A model generated the notes under the pieces. The model did not search any database. It was not told the DNA's origin and saw only the letters and a list, made by a program, of their open reading frames with translations. Below, one piece after another: positions 31,121 to 41,971 of a stretch of 64,000 nt of DNA (positions are counted from its first letter, which is position 1; the number at the start of each line of letters is the position of its first letter). Position numbers and translations under genes: made by a program. The DNA comes from Mytilisepta virgata (taxonomy: Eukaryota; Mollusca; Bivalvia; Mytilida; Mytilidae): the NCBI GenBank assembly GCA_028015205.1, contig CM051520.1, forward strand, positions 64,798,694-64,862,693. The letters run 5' to 3'.

Positions 31121-32030
31121 TTTTTAGCTTACCTGGCCTAAAATTCCATGTGAGCTATTGCCATCACTGAGCGTCCGTCATAGGGCCAAAACTTTGGAGA
31201 AATGGTTCTTTGGTGGCATTTGTGCGGCATCCCTAACTTCCAAGCGACATGGCTGCTGTTACTAAAAATAGAAAAAAGGGGGGGGGGGAATGAATTTCAA
31301 AAATGTTTTTCTATGAAACTACATGTCCAATTGGAACCAGACTTGGCATTAATAGTCCTTAGGAGGTTCTCTTTCAGAACTGTCTCGATTGGCCAAAAAA
31401 CAATTCTTTTGTTTCTCATTGGTTGATTTAACTTTTTTTTTCGATGGAACTGCTTGACCAAAACTGTCAGCCAAACTTGACAGGAAGCATCTATGGAAAA
31501 TCTTTTATGAAATGAATTGTTTTCATCCTTTATTGGATTTCTGATTGTCTGATATAAAGAAATCTCCTCTGAAACTGCTTGATCAGATGGAAATTTGACA
31601 GGAAGTATCTGTGGAAGGTTTTTAGCTCACCTGGCTAAAAGCAGAATGAGCTTTGCTTTCACTTTGCATCTATCGTCCGTCGTACATCGTCGTCCAAACT
31701 TTTCTCATTTCAATCTTCTAAAACACCACTGATCCAAATGGAACCAAACTTGGCAGCTATGTTCCTGGTAAGGTCCTTTATAGAATTTATGATTTTGGTT
31801 TCGATTGTAAATTCAACATGGCTTCCAGGCCCAATAATGTGTTCTGAATGGCTGAAATTTAAATTTTATCCTGTCAGAAACCACAAAACCAAAAGAACTT
31901 CTACTTTGGTTAAATGTTCTTTGGATAGTCCTTTACCAAATTTGTAATTTTGGTGCTGATTGGAAATCCAAGATGGCTGCCACAATGGGACATAATTAAT
32001 ATTGGACCTTATGGAAAATACATACAAACA
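31121..32030 (+). repeat. Dispersed bivalve-type repeat, two heads
   Basis: Heads 'AGCTTACCTGGCC' near 31,128 and 'TTAGCTCACCTGGC' near 31,621 each lead into GTCCGTC and then 'AAATGGAACCAAACTTGGCAG'-type units. Same orientation as the other copies. Confidence 0.7.
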
Positions 32031-33325
32031 ACTTCTTAATTATTAATATTTTGATTTACATTGTAATCATATGTCACAAGAAGACATGAATTTCCTATCA
32101 ATGAAGTTGTCAAAATCGAAGCAGAAAAATACATTAAGAAGAATTAACATCATGAACATGTCAGCGAAATTGTACTCAGGATTGTTCGTCTCATTTTTTT
32201 CAGTGGAACTGCAAAGTTCAAAATTTTTTACTTCTTACCCCACATCCACCTCAAGCAATGTGTATTTTTTGCCACAGAACTGGCTCTCTAATGATATCTG
32301 TCATTTTTGGAAAGATTGCAAATCGTTCCTATGCCATCGGCCTCCAAAACCGAAAGTGTGGCCGCTTCGATACCATAGGACATTAGTACATAAAATATAG
32401 TTACATTGATGGCAGCATTTTTTTAGATTAAGAGTACTTTATTCTTGTTGATAATATCTGAACTAATATTTTTAACTAACATAATTTTTGATATTTGCCA
32501 AAATTTCGAAGAAAATAAAATGAATTTCCGAACATTATTTCGAAGACATGACATGCAGCGGACAAATATATCAAAACGAATCTACTAAGATACAGCTTCC
32601 CGTTACATTTCCACTGAGTGCATACATGTATATACAGATATAGAACGCTTTTACATTTCATAGTTTTATTTTAAAGATTATAGATTAATAAAAAGTGTTA
32701 TGTTGCTTTTATAAATATTAACGAATATTCTTTTAGGATTGACCCTTTTAAATTATGCATGTTTTGAACTTTCAGCCATTTTGTATTTCGTCTGAGAAAT
32801 TGCTGTAGGCATTTAAGTTACTGATATTCAATGTTTATTATAAAAAATCAATCTGCCAATTAAACATCTGCTTAAATTTCCATTGTATTTCAAAATATTG
32901 AGGGTGAATTAAATGGATCCAGAATTTAATAGTAAAATGGATATATAGTTATTTCGGGAACCCAAATAGAACCATGGGAATCCCCATACATGCGCATTGG
33001 TAAGGTGTAGAAAAGCTTCCATGTGCTTGATTTACATAATCGCTTATCTAGATAAACTTGCAAGTTGGATTATTTTGAGTGGAAATTTGAAAAGCAAGGA
33101 TGAATGTTTAATCTTTTCTCTATGTATAACATACTTGTATTTTCAACCTGGAGGGTGATGAAGTAACTCAAATAAAACTTTCGTCAAAACTACGAAGTTT
33201 GAGTTGACCATAAATTTAATTACTCGTACAGTTGTGCAAATATATTTCATTTTTTAAAAAATTAAAATTTTTTTGTTGTAAAAAAAAAAGGGGTGGTTCA
33301 AAACTAATCTATCCTCAACTACTCC
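32031..33325. other. Non-coding DNA; target site of the 14.7-kb element at its end
   Basis: Nothing coding is seen. The last ~100 bp (from GTGCAAATATATTTC at 33,234 to CTCAACTACTCC) belong to a repeat that resumes at 48,023, after the transposon. Confidence 0.55.
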
Positions 33326-33600
33326 CCCAGTCTGCAAGATGACGTCGAGCCGACGTCGGGAAAAAGTCGGTATGGTTGGGATGTAGTCGGCGTCGGCAAT
33401 ACGACGTTGAACCGACGTTGGTTTGGAGTCGGCAAAACAATAGTTGGGCTGTAGCTCTTTTGCCGACGTCGGGTTATGTTTGGCAAAACGACCAGCGGCT
33501 TCAAGACTATCAACCAACGTCGGGTCGGATATGGCAAAACAACGGTTTTTTTTGCCAACGTTGGATTCGCCCGGTAAGACAACATTCGGAAAATCATTGA
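33326..33600 (+). repeat. Left end with GACGTCGG subterminal motifs
   Basis: Nine or more copies of GACGT(C/T)GG or its complement in ~270 bp, in both orientations and often as GCCGACGTCGG palindromes. Such arrays are typical transposase-binding regions. Short ORFs here are artefacts of the repeat. Confidence 0.7.
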
Positions 33601-35280
33601 TTACAGACAAAAAAAAAAAACTATATGACCACTTGTTAATTTTTGTTGTTTTTTATTTTTTCCCTATAAATTAATATTGATTGTTGCAATTTCTCACTGA
33701 TATTTGTTTGTTTTCGTTTATTTTTTACTTATATTTATTATATTTATTGGTTTACTTCTCGTTTCTATTTTTATTTTATTTATTTATTTAGTTTTTCTTT
33801 TTGTTTTTTTTTTATCATGATTTCATTTGCTCTAATTCACACAGCATGCACAAGTCTTAATAAAATCACACGGCATTTGAACCAGATGGGTTACATTTAT
33901 CATATGAAATCGGATACTTCCTCTCGTTTTGCCGCGCGCTCAGCTTGGCGTTTAGAAGGAAACAAGATAAGTCATGTAAGTTTTTACTTTTTATAATTAT
34001 ATTCGAATCTTTCATTTTTTTCAATTTTAGGTTTAACTTACTAAGACTGCCCACAAGTTTTAATAATGATTAGACACGTTAAACACTCGACGGCTTCAAA
34101 TTATAGAAATTAAACAATTTAAAATCTTATTATACATAAATACCAATCTTTTCATGTGGTTGTCATGGTAACAGTGTGGAATTTTGTAGAGTGAGAAAAT
34201 GTGCAAACTGAGATTGATATCGTCCGCATCCTTTGGATAAATTATTAAAATAAGTCTGATGGTAGTTTTTTAAGACTATTAAATGGTATATACATGAACT
34301 ACTGTTAATTCAGAATTTTTTATGTTTGCACAGTTTAACAAACGGAAACCTGTTTCTTTGTTGTGGATAACATTTCAAAATGTGTATAAATTGTGTATTT
34401 ATAAATCTTCTAAAACAACAAAATATTGTCATTTTATCAATGAAATGAAATGTGATGCCTACATCTGTGTAGTGTAAGCTACAAGGTATTTGACTTTTTA
34501 ATTGCTCAAATACATCTGGAAACCTCATTATCACTGTTATACATTCAATGATTTGTCATTCCTCCTGGTGGAAGTTCTTGGGGTTTAAGCACTTCATGAT
34601 AATTAGTAAATTAAATATTTAAAAATAAGTGTATACTCATCGTCAGAATTATACAATCGTAATATTTATTTTAATTGTGTGTCACATTAGTATACATTTG
34701 AGATACATCGCTGAGAAAACATTTTGTACTCTATGCACATATAGTTTTTGCTTAGTATAACCTATTTCTCAGATAAAGGATCATTATTAAATGTGAACAT
34801 TAGGTTCCCTAGCAAATGTAAGGAGTTTGTGGTATAAAGGGTCAAAGGCTGTAGATTTGGGTGTTTTTCATAATGGTTATTTTTTTACTATATTTATTCA
34901 GTTTGTTTCGTTTCGTAGTACCAGTATAATATCAATGGATTCGACCCCGCAACTTCTTTCAGTTTTTGTTACATTTTGACATTAAAAATTAAAAATTATG
35001 GAGTTATAATCTTGCCAAAAATCATAATCAAATATTGGTACATGTATTTCACCCTCCTTCACTTTCCAACGGAGATTTCAATTACTTATCTTGTAAACAT
35101 AAAATAGACGGCAATGTATTTGATTTGATTTATGATAAGAAATATATGCATCTTATAAATGTTACTTACATCTTATAATTGGATCAATAAATTATACATT
35201 ATCTATTTACACACACACGCGTCTGATAAAACCGCTGTGCGTATGGCTTAGAGACAGAAACAAAATATGGCCAGTACAAT
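33601..35280. other. Non-coding left interior of the 14.7-kb element
   Basis: AT-rich and T-rich runs, no ORF of note. It presumably holds the promoter and 5' untranslated exon of the transposase gene. Confidence 0.45.
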
Positions 35281-35466
35281 CAGGGGCGGATCCAGGATTT
35301 TCGATTAGGGGGGGCGTGAGGGAAGAAAGATCGCCGAGCGTAGCGAGGCGCGAAAATTTTTGGGTATTTTTGTAAAAAATTCAAAGTTTTATACAAAAAA
35401 ATCATATTTTTTTCGATTTTAGGGGGGGGCGCACGCCCCTCACGCCCCCCTCTAAATCCGCCCCTG
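35281..35466. mobile_element. 186-bp MITE with CAGGGGCGGAT ends
   Basis: CAGGGGCGGATCCAGG at the left mirrors AAATCCGCCCCTG at the right. ACAAT at 35,276-35,280 is repeated at 35,467-35,471. The G-run/C-run interior (TTAGGGGGGG ... CGCCCCCC) is also palindromic. The ends look hAT-like, but the duplication is 5 bp and not 8 bp. Confidence 0.75.
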
Positions 35467-35854
35467 ACAATGAAAATATGGATTGCAATTACATTAATTA
35501 TTTCTATTGTTTTTTACTGCGCCTTTATATATATATTGTAAATTCGACGCATATATATATCAGTGGCCGCTCATGTCAATGACGCGCTATTTTATCGCGT
35601 TATTTCTCCAATTTAATGCGTTATTTTGTCAAACTAACGAGCCATTTAGTCACACCAACGTATACATATTCCCCGGCTATGAGACCGCTTTTTGATTGAG
35701 ATTTTTAATAACAAACTTAAAATCATGAACACAGAACTATTTTAGACGGGGCCCTGATTGGAAAAATGCTTACCCCATTTCTTTTGTATTTTTGATAGAC
35801 AAAGCAAGTAAATTAATACATTTTACGTGCCTTTTGTTTCAGAATATATTTAAA
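35467..35854. other. Presumed intron/5' region of the transposase gene
   Basis: It ends with a pyrimidine-rich CTTTTGTTTCAG at 35,831-35,842, a good splice acceptor 12 bp before the transposase ATG. No other feature is seen. Confidence 0.45.
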
Positions 35855-37882
35855 ATGTCATATTGGACAGTTAGGAGATCAGCGAAAAAATATTTGGCTA
35901 CTCACATCAATGAAATAGAAAGTCAGACATCACAGGTTGGCCCTGATAATACCATAACAAATTCTCCTACACAAACAGATTTCCAGGAAAATAGTCTCAA
36001 TGTTTTAGAAGTTGAAAATATTTGCCAAAATGTTACGCCCTTGACTGATTCTGAAAGTAATTGTGATGACCAGGATTCATATATTTCATTAAGTGATTCT
36101 GTGTCGGATTTGAGTGACTTTAGTACTGAACCAGAACCAACACCAACAAGTAAACCATTAGGTTTGCAATTAGCGACATGGGCATCCGAGTTCGGAATTA
36201 CAACAGATGCACTGTCGGCACTACTTCGAATTTTGCAGAATTTTGTTACTGATTTACCAAAAGACACGAGAACCCTTTTAAAAACCAATACATCGTACAA
36301 AATTCAAGATAAGTGTGGGGGTCAATACTATCATTTTGGAATAAAGAAGTGTATTTTGCACATCTTGTCGAATATTGACAATTTATATTTCCATGGAAAT
36401 TGCATTCAAATTCAAATCAATGTCGATGGTTTGCCTCTTTTCAAGAGTTCTAATCACCAATTCTGGCCTATCCTTGGTCGAATATGTAATAGTGTGACAG
36501 TAATACAGCCGTTCGTGATAGGAATATATTCTGGCACATCAAAACCAAAAGATTTAGGCGAATACTTTGAAGATTTTGTTAAAGAATTTAAGGACATACA
36601 AACAGAAGGAATCCAATATGACGACAACCATCTAAATATTGAAATTAATTCTATAATCTGTGATGCTCCAGCCAAAGCATTTGTCAAAAATATCAAGCAG
36701 TATTCTGGGTATCACGGTTGCGATAAATGTACCCAAGAAGGCGAATGGAGAGGGAAAATGACTTATCCTGAAAAACATTCCCCGTTAAGAACTGATAATT
36801 CATTTTTAATGATGACAGACGAGGACCATCACAAAGGTCCATCTCCTTTAACTGATATCGGTCTAAAAATGGTTTCACAGTTTCCGAATGATTACATGCA
36901 TATGTGTTGTCTTGGAGTTATGAAGCGCATGCTTTTAAACTGGATAAAAGGACCATTAAACCAAAGACTTGGGGGTGCCATTGTTGAAGAAATATCGTCC
37001 AAACATTTTGCACTGCGTAACTTCATTCCGTCAGAATTTGCTAGAAAGCCAAGAAAACTTAACGAAATAGATCGGTGGAAAGCAACCGAGTTTCGCCAAT
37101 TTTTACTGTACACTGGTCCTGTAGTTCTCCGTCATTCTCTTCACGACAATATTTACAAAAACTTTTTGCTGTTTTCGGTTACTATGCATATTTTGCTGAA
37201 CAATCGTCTTGTTGAAATGTACAGTGGCTATGCTCGTGAACTAATGCTGTCTTTCGTTGATCATTTCGGACAGATTTATGGTGTTAACAGCCTTGTTTAT
37301 AATGTGCACGGGTTGATTCATTTGGCTGATGACGCTGAACTTTATGGGTCACTTGATAACATTTCCGCATTCCCGTTTGAAAACTTCTTGAAAGACTTAA
37401 AAAGATTAGTAAAAAAGCCGTCATTTATGTTATCTCAGGTTATTAGGCGTCTATCCGAAAAGAAAACAGTTAAATCGTCAAAAAACGAAATGAGTTTTAA
37501 GAAGGAACACACAAATGGTCCTGTGCCCCATGAGTTCGGCAAATGCAAGCAATATTATAAAGTACGTTTCAACAATCAGAGCATATGTGTAAACAGTAAA
37601 GATAGTTGCGTTAGAATTCGTGACAACATTGCAAAAGTATGCAACATTCTTGTTGATTCTGACAATGACATATATCTTATGTTCAAAATATTTAAGAATG
37701 TTCATTGTTTCTTCGAAATACCACTCAGTTCAGACCTTTTAGGCATACATTTGGTATCAGATCTAGACGACCGAATGTTAATGGATACAATCTCAGCTGT
37801 TCAGGCTAAATGCATTTTAATGCCACTGCCGAATCAAGAACAAACATCGGTAGTATTTCCTCTAACTGACCAAATATGGTAA
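35855..37882 (+). CDS. Tnp2/CACTA-like transposase, 675 aa
   Basis: The start is the ATG just after a splice acceptor; the frame is open 21 codons further upstream but that part lies in the intron. After an acidic/Ser-rich N-terminus (~1-105) comes a long conserved region. Candidate catalytic residues are D191 (INVDGLPLFKSS), D270 (IICDAPAKAF) and an acidic residue in SAFPFENFL (~508). Also seen are YSGYHGCDKC (zinc-like), FPNDYMHMCCLGVMK (~343-357), RWKATEFRQFLLYTGPVVL and YNVHGLIHLADD. I recognise this as a common animal family annotated 'transposase domain-containing', related to plant Tnp2; DYMH parallels the conserved DxMH of Tnp2. The frame is uninterrupted. Its stop overlaps the start of the next ORF (ATGGTAA). 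The residue assignments are inference. Confidence 0.8.
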   Translation: MSYWTVRRSAKKYLATHINEIESQTSQVGPDNTITNSPTQTDFQENSLNVLEVENICQNVTPLTDSESNCDDQDSYISLSDSVSDLSDFSTEPEPTPTSKPLGLQLATWASEFGITTDALSALLRILQNFVTDLPKDTRTLLKTNTSYKIQDKCGGQYYHFGIKKCILHILSNIDNLYFHGNCIQIQINVDGLPLFKSSNHQFWPILGRICNSVTVIQPFVIGIYSGTSKPKDLGEYFEDFVKEFKDIQTEGIQYDDNHLNIEINSIICDAPAKAFVKNIKQYSGYHGCDKCTQEGEWRGKMTYPEKHSPLRTDNSFLMMTDEDHHKGPSPLTDIGLKMVSQFPNDYMHMCCLGVMKRMLLNWIKGPLNQRLGGAIVEEISSKHFALRNFIPSEFARKPRKLNEIDRWKATEFRQFLLYTGPVVLRHSLHDNIYKNFLLFSVTMHILLNNRLVEMYSGYARELMLSFVDHFGQIYGVNSLVYNVHGLIHLADDAELYGSLDNISAFPFENFLKDLKRLVKKPSFMLSQVIRRLSEKKTVKSSKNEMSFKKEHTNGPVPHEFGKCKQYYKVRFNNQSICVNSKDSCVRIRDNIAKVCNILVDSDNDIYLMFKIFKNVHCFFEIPLSSDLLGIHLVSDLDDRMLMDTISAVQAKCILMPLPNQEQTSVVFPLTDQIW

Positions 37883-38104
37883 TTTTTGTTGTTAATTTTA
37901 AAAGGGCTACATACAAAGTTGTTGAATTTTTGGACGATGGAAATGAAATAGAAGTAGTTCCCAGTTGCTGGGTAAAAGACAGAAATAAATGCTTTTGGCC
38001 TACGAAATGGAAACAACAGTCTAAAATCGCAATGGCAATCAAACAGCAAGCACCGCCTGACAAAAATTTTGAGGAATTCGAAGTTAAAGTGTTGTACGAA
38101 ACTG
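37876..38104 (+). CDS. DUF4806-type gene, exon 1
   Basis: 76 codons plus one base. It starts in ATGGTAA, overlapping the transposase stop, and encodes YKVVEFLDDGNEIEVVPSCW. The former donor GTAAGT is now at 41,972, after the nested element. Confidence 0.7.
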
Positions 38105-38400
38105 CCCGTCCCTAGGATTTTCATGGCATTCCATGGAATTTCCATGGCAAAATTGTTGCCATGAAAACGATGGAGTATTGAAACGAGCTGTTTCATGGTT
38201 TTCATGAATTCCATGGCATCGAAAAAAAGAGTGACAGGGATTGTATACTCAGTATTTCCATCGTTGCCATGGAAAGTATGGCATCGATGGCAGGTTGACA
38301 TGGCCTCTATGAAAAGTATGGCATCGATGGCAGGTTGCCATGAAAACGATGGCAACAATTACAGATTGCCATGGAAAGTATGGCATCCATTGCATTTCCC
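38105..38400. repeat. Left subterminal array of CCATGG/GGCATCGATGGC motifs
   Basis: TIR followed by many copies of ATGGCATCGATGGCAGGTTG, TTTCATGG and TTCCATGG in both orientations. Mirrored at 41,640-41,969. Confidence 0.7.
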
Positions 38401-38692
38401 CATATTCACTCACAAATGGACATGCAGGTAATATAACCTTGTATAGTTCTGTATAGTTGAATAACATGTTCTTTTCAAAATAGGACACCGGAAAAGTAAT
38501 TATCTGCAGGAGTTCTGATCAGATTGAATTAACCTGATTACTTTCAAAATAAAACTACACCTTTAAATTTCATTGCCATATATTGCTATCAAAAAAGATT
38601 AAAATAATAAAACCTATTAAAAATAAAATTAACAATGTTTAATGTAAAGTAAAACATTTTGGAAATGTTCAAAGTTCATCTTTGCTATCTGT

Positions 38693-38792
38693 TGTCTATT
38701 TTGCCTTGTGTTGCCTCCTTGGCTTCAGCAGATGGTTGATGATCTGGTGGACAGATGCGTCATCAACTTTCCATTTCTTTTGAATGATGCCT
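38693..38792 (-). CDS. Possible last exon of a minus-strand gene in the nested element
   Basis: On the minus strand, TTTTTTTAG is followed by an open frame encoding IIQKKWKVDDASVHQIINHL and LKPRRQHKAK, then a stop. The base composition and acceptor look exonic. Family not recognised. Confidence 0.35.
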
Positions 38793-39280
38793 AAAAAAAA
38801 TAGTTACCCTATTAATTTTTATTTTGAAAAATATCATATATAAACTAGTGTATTAAAATTAACCAAAAATGTGTTTGATATATTTTATCCCGCTGGTCTT
38901 GGGTACCCTTATCAAGAGATAATGTGTGATAATTAATTTAAAAAAGGGAATTCTTTGTAAGACCCACATGCAGATGCTCCATAGAGCACACGGTGACCTT
39001 CCAACAGTTATCATGTCACACCTTAAAGTATAAACTTGTGTATACCGAAGAGTATCAATGTCATCAAGTTCCATGAACACTTAGTTGAATAGATTTATTT
39101 TTTTTATTATAAAACTTATCAAATGTGCATATTTTTTTCTGTTACATGCGTTCTTTTAGTCAACTGGAACATTGTTCAATTTTTATAATAAGACATTAAA
39201 ATATATGGAAATATAACACTTCTTCCATTATGCATTGGTGTATTACAGTTACTGTACATGTTTAATAGAGTAAAACTTAC

Positions 39281-39443
39281 TTTTAAGACACATAGTTTTT
39301 CCTGGTCCTCAAGACCCGGCCTTGAAGGCCCTTTGTTGGAAGGCTGTCCTTTGAAAGACCTTCCCACACACTCCGCCTTTGTAAACATTGCCCTGAATAA
39401 AACTGTTGTCCCCTATTTGAAGCATGTCTGTCGACTGATTTTC
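39281..39443 (-). CDS. Possible middle exon, minus strand, nested element
   Basis: Acceptor TACTTTTTTTAG and donor AAAA|GTAAGT bound 163 bp of higher-GC sequence. In phase with the next upstream exon it reads KSVDRHASNRGQQFYSGQ... but meets a TAA two bases before the donor. Other frames are partly open (MLQIGDNSFIQGNVYKGG), so it may be frameshifted or decayed. Confidence 0.3.
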
Positions 39444-39945
39444 CTAAAAAAAGTAAAATGGTCAGTTTTAACACTGGCAAGACAACAGAGCAGATTTAGT
39501 TAAAGCTCTAAAAACATATTTATTTTGCAGATTACTAATTAAAATAGGGCATTAATGGAACCTTAAATGATACCCACCACATTTTTGTTGAAAAGAGGGG
39601 TGGCAAAAAGTGCAAAATGACAAAAACTCAAAGATTATTCATCAGAATTAGATGTTAATTGAACTTAACCTGGCTTTTATATACATGTACAATGTAGTTA
39701 AGTACACATGTAAACAACTGTTCAAAGTTTTAAAACAATGCCTAGATCAAGTCTCAAGTTATCATTTGGCAAAAAGTTTCAGTAAAAAAAGAAAGGAGAA
39801 GACAAAGAGTAAAAAAGGCATAACTCGAAAAATATTATTTTGATCTAGGTCAAAATCAAACATTTCCTTAATTTATTGTGCTAAACAACTGTACTAAGTT
39901 CCAAAACTTTACGAAATGTTACATACTTCTCTTGTCTATATATAC

Positions 39946-40153
39946 CTTTGCTGGTCTGAATTTTGCTTGAGTCTAGATGTGGTCTTGTATCCCCTTGTTT
40001 GGCTGGTTTAATGCCCTGTCCTCTAGAGTTGGCCATTCCTTCCATTGAAAATAGTAGTGGCATTAGATTTATTACAACATAATACCCTGGGTTCTTTTTT
40101 TTTGCCTTTGCTGTTATTCTGCACAGCTCATCAGCCTTCACCTTATGCTCATG
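39946..40153 (-). CDS. Possible BEN-like exon, minus strand, nested element
   Basis: Open frame of ~69 codons ending at a donor AAAG|GTATAT. It contains ADELCRITAKAKKKNPGYY, VVINLMPLLFSMEGMANSRG and LDSSKIQTSK. The pattern of 'LM..LFS.E.MA.S.GQG' followed by 'LD..K' recalls BEN-domain proteins, which often occur in or near transposons; this is a weak resemblance by eye. Confidence 0.35.
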
Positions 40154-41640
40154 CTACTGCAATAAATAATATTGTTTTGTTATTGAGTAAACTACTTTGA
40201 TGACGTACATTGTACATGAATTGGAATTTTTAAACTGTTTATAAAGTTAACCCCCCTTTTTTTAATACTTCCACAACAGACAAATTTGGTAATTAAAAAT
40301 ACATTCCTATTCGAAATTGTTTTAAAAGGTACTCAAATTCTGAGAGAATCGTTTACTAGAACAAAATAATTAATTTTAATCATAATAATATCATGACATT
40401 CAACGTAACACTAACAAAAGTAACAGGGTAGATAAATCAAGCACAAGCAGTGTTCTGTAATATAATTCAAGGTTGAATTTAAAAAAAAATCGGTAATGGT
40501 TATTTTGTGGGATAATAATTACCTTTTCAAGCAGTCTTCATCAAAATAATAGCTTCATATTATTAATAATCCATTGTTTACAGCTTCATCCTGTCGTTGT
40601 AATTGCGCTCGAACTCGAATTTGAACCGGTTGATATTGCGCATGTGCGGATTTGTTATTTCCTGTTGATAAGCCCGCGAAAATTTAAAAGACAAATTTTG
40701 CACTTCACGACGAAATTGACAACTTTGGAATCGTTTAAGGATGATCGCCGGTCTAATAGAAAATAAATAGGAATTGAAATAGGTGTTTTTGTTTGAGAGA
40801 ACATATGAATAGTAAATAAATAAGCAAGAAAAAAATATAGGTTCATGTGCTCATTTTAGAGTTACAAGGCCTTGAAAATTTGCAGGAAATAGGTTTTCTC
40901 TGGATTTTTCATTATCTTTGCATTGGCAACTTCAGTCTCTAATTAATGTATGAAAAAATAAAAAGTATATCATAAAATTTTGTCAAATACCATTTTAAGG
41001 CATATATGATTGAATTATAAAAGAAAAAGTGGGGGTTCATGGGCAAAAAATTTAATGTTTAAGAAATGGATAAAACCCGAGGATGCCGAAAATCTGATAA
41101 AAAGACCAAAACATGACCAGCGAGCATCCTTAATAGCAATACACATTTATTGTAATTATTAGTATGAATACAAGTCATATATAATTTTCAAAAGATTCAC
41201 TCTTGTCCTAATTTAAATTTCCTCTTTTTTTATGCAAAATTCTTTAATTCTTTTACGATTAACGATTATTAAAGGCTATATAATGCATTGTAAGAAGATT
41301 GGGGTAAAGTGCTGAAATTAAGTGGTGTTTTCTGAATACCCCCCCCCCCCCCCCCCAATTATTTATATCTGCAACATTGATTCATCTGCATGTTGATTTA
41401 ATATCTACATTGTATCTGTCTATGAATGTACATATAAGATGAGCTAAAATATGAAATACAAAGACCTAGCTTACACTTTGATTAAAATGAAACACTCCAA
41501 AGGATTTCCTATGTTAAAAAAATAAAATGTTTATCAGATCTTTTGAAATTATTCCAAGTCCAAAAGTCCACCTAACTTTATGTTTCAAATCATCAAAATA
41601 TTCTAAGTCAATTTTCTTCAAAATATTCTGAGTCCAATTT
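40154..41640. other. Rest of nested element interior
   Basis: AT-rich, with a poly-C run at 41,340-41,356. A GC-richer patch near 40,580-40,660 encodes on the minus strand a short MRNINRFKFEFERNYNDRMK before a stop and could be a first exon; not established. Confidence 0.35.
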
Positions 41641-41969
41641 GCCATCGTTTTCATCTTAGAAAAATTCTAAGTGCTAGTTTTCCATCGTTTGCCATCCTCA
41701 AAAATTTCAAAGTCCAAATTTGCCATCGTTTCCATCCCCCCAAAAAGTTAAAGTCCAATCTTTGCCATCGATTGCCATAGATTTTCATCCTTTCCATGGA
41801 ATTTCTTTCATGGCAAATAAGAAAACGATGGCATTTTTTGCCATGGAAAATTTTTGCCATGAATTTCATGGCATTTCATCAAATTTTACATCGTTTCCAT
41901 CCTTTTTCCATGGCATTCCATGAAAAATTGATGGCATCGATGGAATGCCATGAAAATCCTAGGGACGGG
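41641..41969. repeat. Right subterminal array and TIR of nested element
   Basis: Copies of TTGCCATCGTTTCCAT and TTTCATGGCAT, ending CCTAGGGACGGG. Immediately followed by TG and the orphaned donor GTAAGT. Confidence 0.7.
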
Positions 41970-41971
41970 TG

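Larger units (their letters stand above)
38105..41969. mobile_element. 3.9-kb element nested at the exon 1 splice donor
   Basis: Terminal inverted repeats of 30 bp with no mismatch, starting CCCGTCCCTAGGATTTTCAT. TG at 38,103-38,104 and 41,970-41,971 is a 2-bp target duplication; the reading frame of the interrupted gene independently demands exactly this 2-bp duplication. Both ends are dense in CCATGG, TTGCCATCG and related short motifs (about 38,105-38,400 and 41,640-41,969), probably subterminal binding sites. Ends, duplication length and subterminal arrays resemble the host 14.7-kb element, so it may be a relative moved by a similar transposase. The interior has exon-like sequences on the minus strand but no transposase. 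Confidence 0.8.

Noticed and set aside
33254..33674. Overlapping ORFs on both strands
   Set aside because: Produced by dense GACGTCGG motifs lacking stop codons; subterminal transposon repeat, not a gene.
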